Assembly (NCBI GenBank): GCA_963750535.1
Contig: CAVVRF010000008.1
Coordinates: 117,503-181,502 of the forward strand
DNA length: 64,000 nucleotides
Direction of reading: 5' to 3'
DNA from: JAKFWF01 sp963750535
Lineage (GTDB): Bacteria > Pseudomonadota > Alphaproteobacteria > Rhizobiales > Hyphomicrobiaceae
Shown: piece by piece, positions 62,855 through 64,000 of the stretch
Layout: each line of letters opens with the position of its first letter
Position numbering within the stretch: position 1 is the first letter of the stretch
Notes under the pieces: model-generated
Databases searched by the model: none
Told to the model about the DNA's origin: nothing
The model's input: only the letters and a program-made list of their open reading frames with translations
Position numbers and translations under genes: made by a program

Positions 62855-63544
62855 ATGACCCTTCCCGCCGCCTACGCCGCCATCCGCAACGCTCCGGCCG
62901 ACCGGCCGTTCGTGGTCGCCCAGCTCGGCCAGTCGCTCGACGGACGCATCGCGACGCCGACCGGCGAGAGCCGCTGGATCAATCGCGCCGCCGCGCTCGA
63001 CCACGTGCACCGGCTGCGCGCCGAGGTCGACGCGGTGGTGGTCGGCGTCGGCACCGTGGTCGCCGACGATCCGATGCTCAATGTCCGGCGCTGCCAGGGG
63101 CGCCATCCCGCGCGCGTTGTCATCGACCCCACGGGGCGGATGCCGCACGCTGCCAAATGCCTGCAGGACGACGGCGTGCGCCGGCTGGTCGTGCGCGCGG
63201 CCGAGGCGCCGCCGCCGCCGGCCGGGGTCGAGGTGGTGCGGCTCGCGGGCACCGGCGATCCGATGGCGCCGCACGAGATCGTCGCCGCGCTGTTCGCGCG
63301 CGGCCTGCGACGGCTGCTGATCGAGGGCGGCGCCTGGACCATCTCGGCCTTCATCGACGCCGGCGTGGTCGACCGGCTGCACGTGCTGGTGGCGCCGATG
63401 ATCCTCGGCTCGGGCAAGACCGGCCTCGCCTTGAAGCCGATCGCCAGGCTCGCCGAGGCTCGTCGCCCGGCCACCAGCGTGCACGTGCTTGCCGATGGCG
63501 ACGTCTTGTTCGATTGTGACCTGCGTCAACAGATCGGAGCGTGA
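62855..63544 (+). CDS. RibD C-terminal-domain reductase
   Basis: 229 residues. Matches the reductase half of RibD: FVVAQLGQSLDGRIATPTGESRWI, AVVVGVGTVVADDPMLNVR, RLLIEGGAWTISAFIDAGVVDRLHV and APMILGSGKTGL. The N-terminal deaminase domain is absent, so it is a stand-alone NADPH reductase of the RibD_C/DHFR-like fold; riboflavin synthesis is one option only. Confidence 0.9.
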   Translation: MTLPAAYAAIRNAPADRPFVVAQLGQSLDGRIATPTGESRWINRAAALDHVHRLRAEVDAVVVGVGTVVADDPMLNVRRCQGRHPARVVIDPTGRMPHAAKCLQDDGVRRLVVRAAEAPPPPAGVEVVRLAGTGDPMAPHEIVAALFARGLRRLLIEGGAWTISAFIDAGVVDRLHVLVAPMILGSGKTGLALKPIARLAEARRPATSVHVLADGDVLFDCDLRQQIGA

Positions 63545-63547
63545 CAG

Positions 63548-64000
63548 ATGCCTGATCCTGGCCGCAAGCCGCGGCAGATGAACGGCAGGGACAATGTCAT
63601 CCGCCTGGCGCCGCGCATCTATTCGCCGCCGGCGCGTGCACTGCACTGGGTAACGGTCGGGTTCCTCCTGGCGATGTACCCGCTCGGCCTCTACATGACC
63701 CACCGCGGCAAGACGCTCAATATCTGGGACGGCCTCACCAACGGCCTCTACAGCACCCACAAGCTGCTTGGCTTCACGCTGTTCTGGGTGGTCGTCCTGC
63801 GGCTCGTCTACCGCTTCAAGAACGGCGCGCCGCCCGACGAGCCGACGCTCGAGCGGTGGCAGCGGCTGGCCTCGCATGTCGCCCACTGGTCGCTCTACGG
63901 CTTGCTGGTGGTGGTGCCATTGATGGGCTGGATCGGCATCTCGCTCTATCCGGCGCGCGACATCTTCGGCCTGTTCCAGCTGCCGGCGCTGTGGACTGCG
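63548..64000 (+). CDS. Cytochrome b561 family protein (cut by window end)
   Basis: First 151 residues from the ATG at 63548, three bases after the RibD-like stop. RIYSPPARALHWVTVGFLLAMYPLGLYMT places a haem-ligand His in the first membrane helix; STHKLLGFTLFWVVVLRLVYRF and ASHVAHWSLYGLLVVVPLMGWIG supply further His. Four-helix bundle b-type cytochrome; the end lies outside. Confidence 0.9.
   Translation, partial: MPDPGRKPRQMNGRDNVIRLAPRIYSPPARALHWVTVGFLLAMYPLGLYMTHRGKTLNIWDGLTNGLYSTHKLLGFTLFWVVVLRLVYRFKNGAPPDEPTLERWQRLASHVAHWSLYGLLVVVPLMGWIGISLYPARDIFGLFQLPALWTA

Overview
The window looks like a chromosomal segment of a high-G+C alphaproteobacterium of the order Hyphomicrobiales (Rhizobiales), near the Bradyrhizobium/Xanthobacteraceae side. 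This is inferred from the cbp3-like chaperone/DUF177/plsX/fabH/ihfA/merR block, a respiratory nuo operon running into birA and RNase J, an NdvA-type glucan exporter, a CHASE2 cyclase/FecR pair, and the codon use. I make no species call. I saw no rRNA, tRNA, CRISPR array or intact transposase.

Layout. 1-7 kb (minus): thiC (cut by the window edge) preceded by a TPP riboswitch and a degenerate receiver-domain gene; then a phosphopantetheinyl transferase, merR, ihfA, fabH, plsX, DUF177 and the cytochrome bc1 assembly chaperone; bamE diverges. 7.5-12.3 kb: a patatin-like lipase with 3-hydroxybutyrate dehydrogenase, and a glycolipid set (GT39, GT2, LpxB-N-like protein). 12.3-26.2 kb: a Crp regulator, CHASE2 cyclase with FecR, a non-flagellar MotA/MotB-like pair, RecQ, a CNNM transporter, an SDR/hydrolase/cupin run, and small secreted proteins. 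26.5-39.6 kb: nuoGHIJKLMN-birA-rnj; nuoA-F are absent upstream and the gaps are filled with palindromic repeats. 39.6-43 kb: three unfamiliar minus-strand genes, two of them secreted. 43-51.3 kb: an isovaleryl-CoA-type dehydrogenase and a probable tetronate/hydroxypyruvate catabolic group (PEP-mutase family, SDR, GNAT, Hyi/OtnI, DUF1989, DenD), then ribA with a clear terminator. 51.4-53.4 kb: a large non-coding tandem array (five units of 330-331 bp). 53.4-60.2 kb: two ABC exporters and a YfhO-like membrane protein. 60.3-62.4 kb: a lower-G+C accessory patch with a double-CXXCG (SitI6-like) immunity gene, an RTX-toxin acyltransferase-like (HlyC) gene with a frame break, and a small unknown gene. 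The right edge has a RibD-C-type reductase and a partial cytochrome b561.

Nine frame breaks in otherwise intact conserved genes (GT39, CHASE2 cyclase, MotA-like, nuoM twice, nuoN, birA, DUF1989, YfhO) all have the same sign: one extra base. Several of these genes are essential or nearly so, so I read most of these as sequencing or assembly insertions and annotate the genes across the break. The most interesting features are the TPP riboswitch that overlaps the ribosome-binding site of a receiver lacking its phospho-acceptor, the 331-bp array with dispersed relatives, the orphan toxin-linked genes at 60-62 kb, and the repeat-filled nuo operon.
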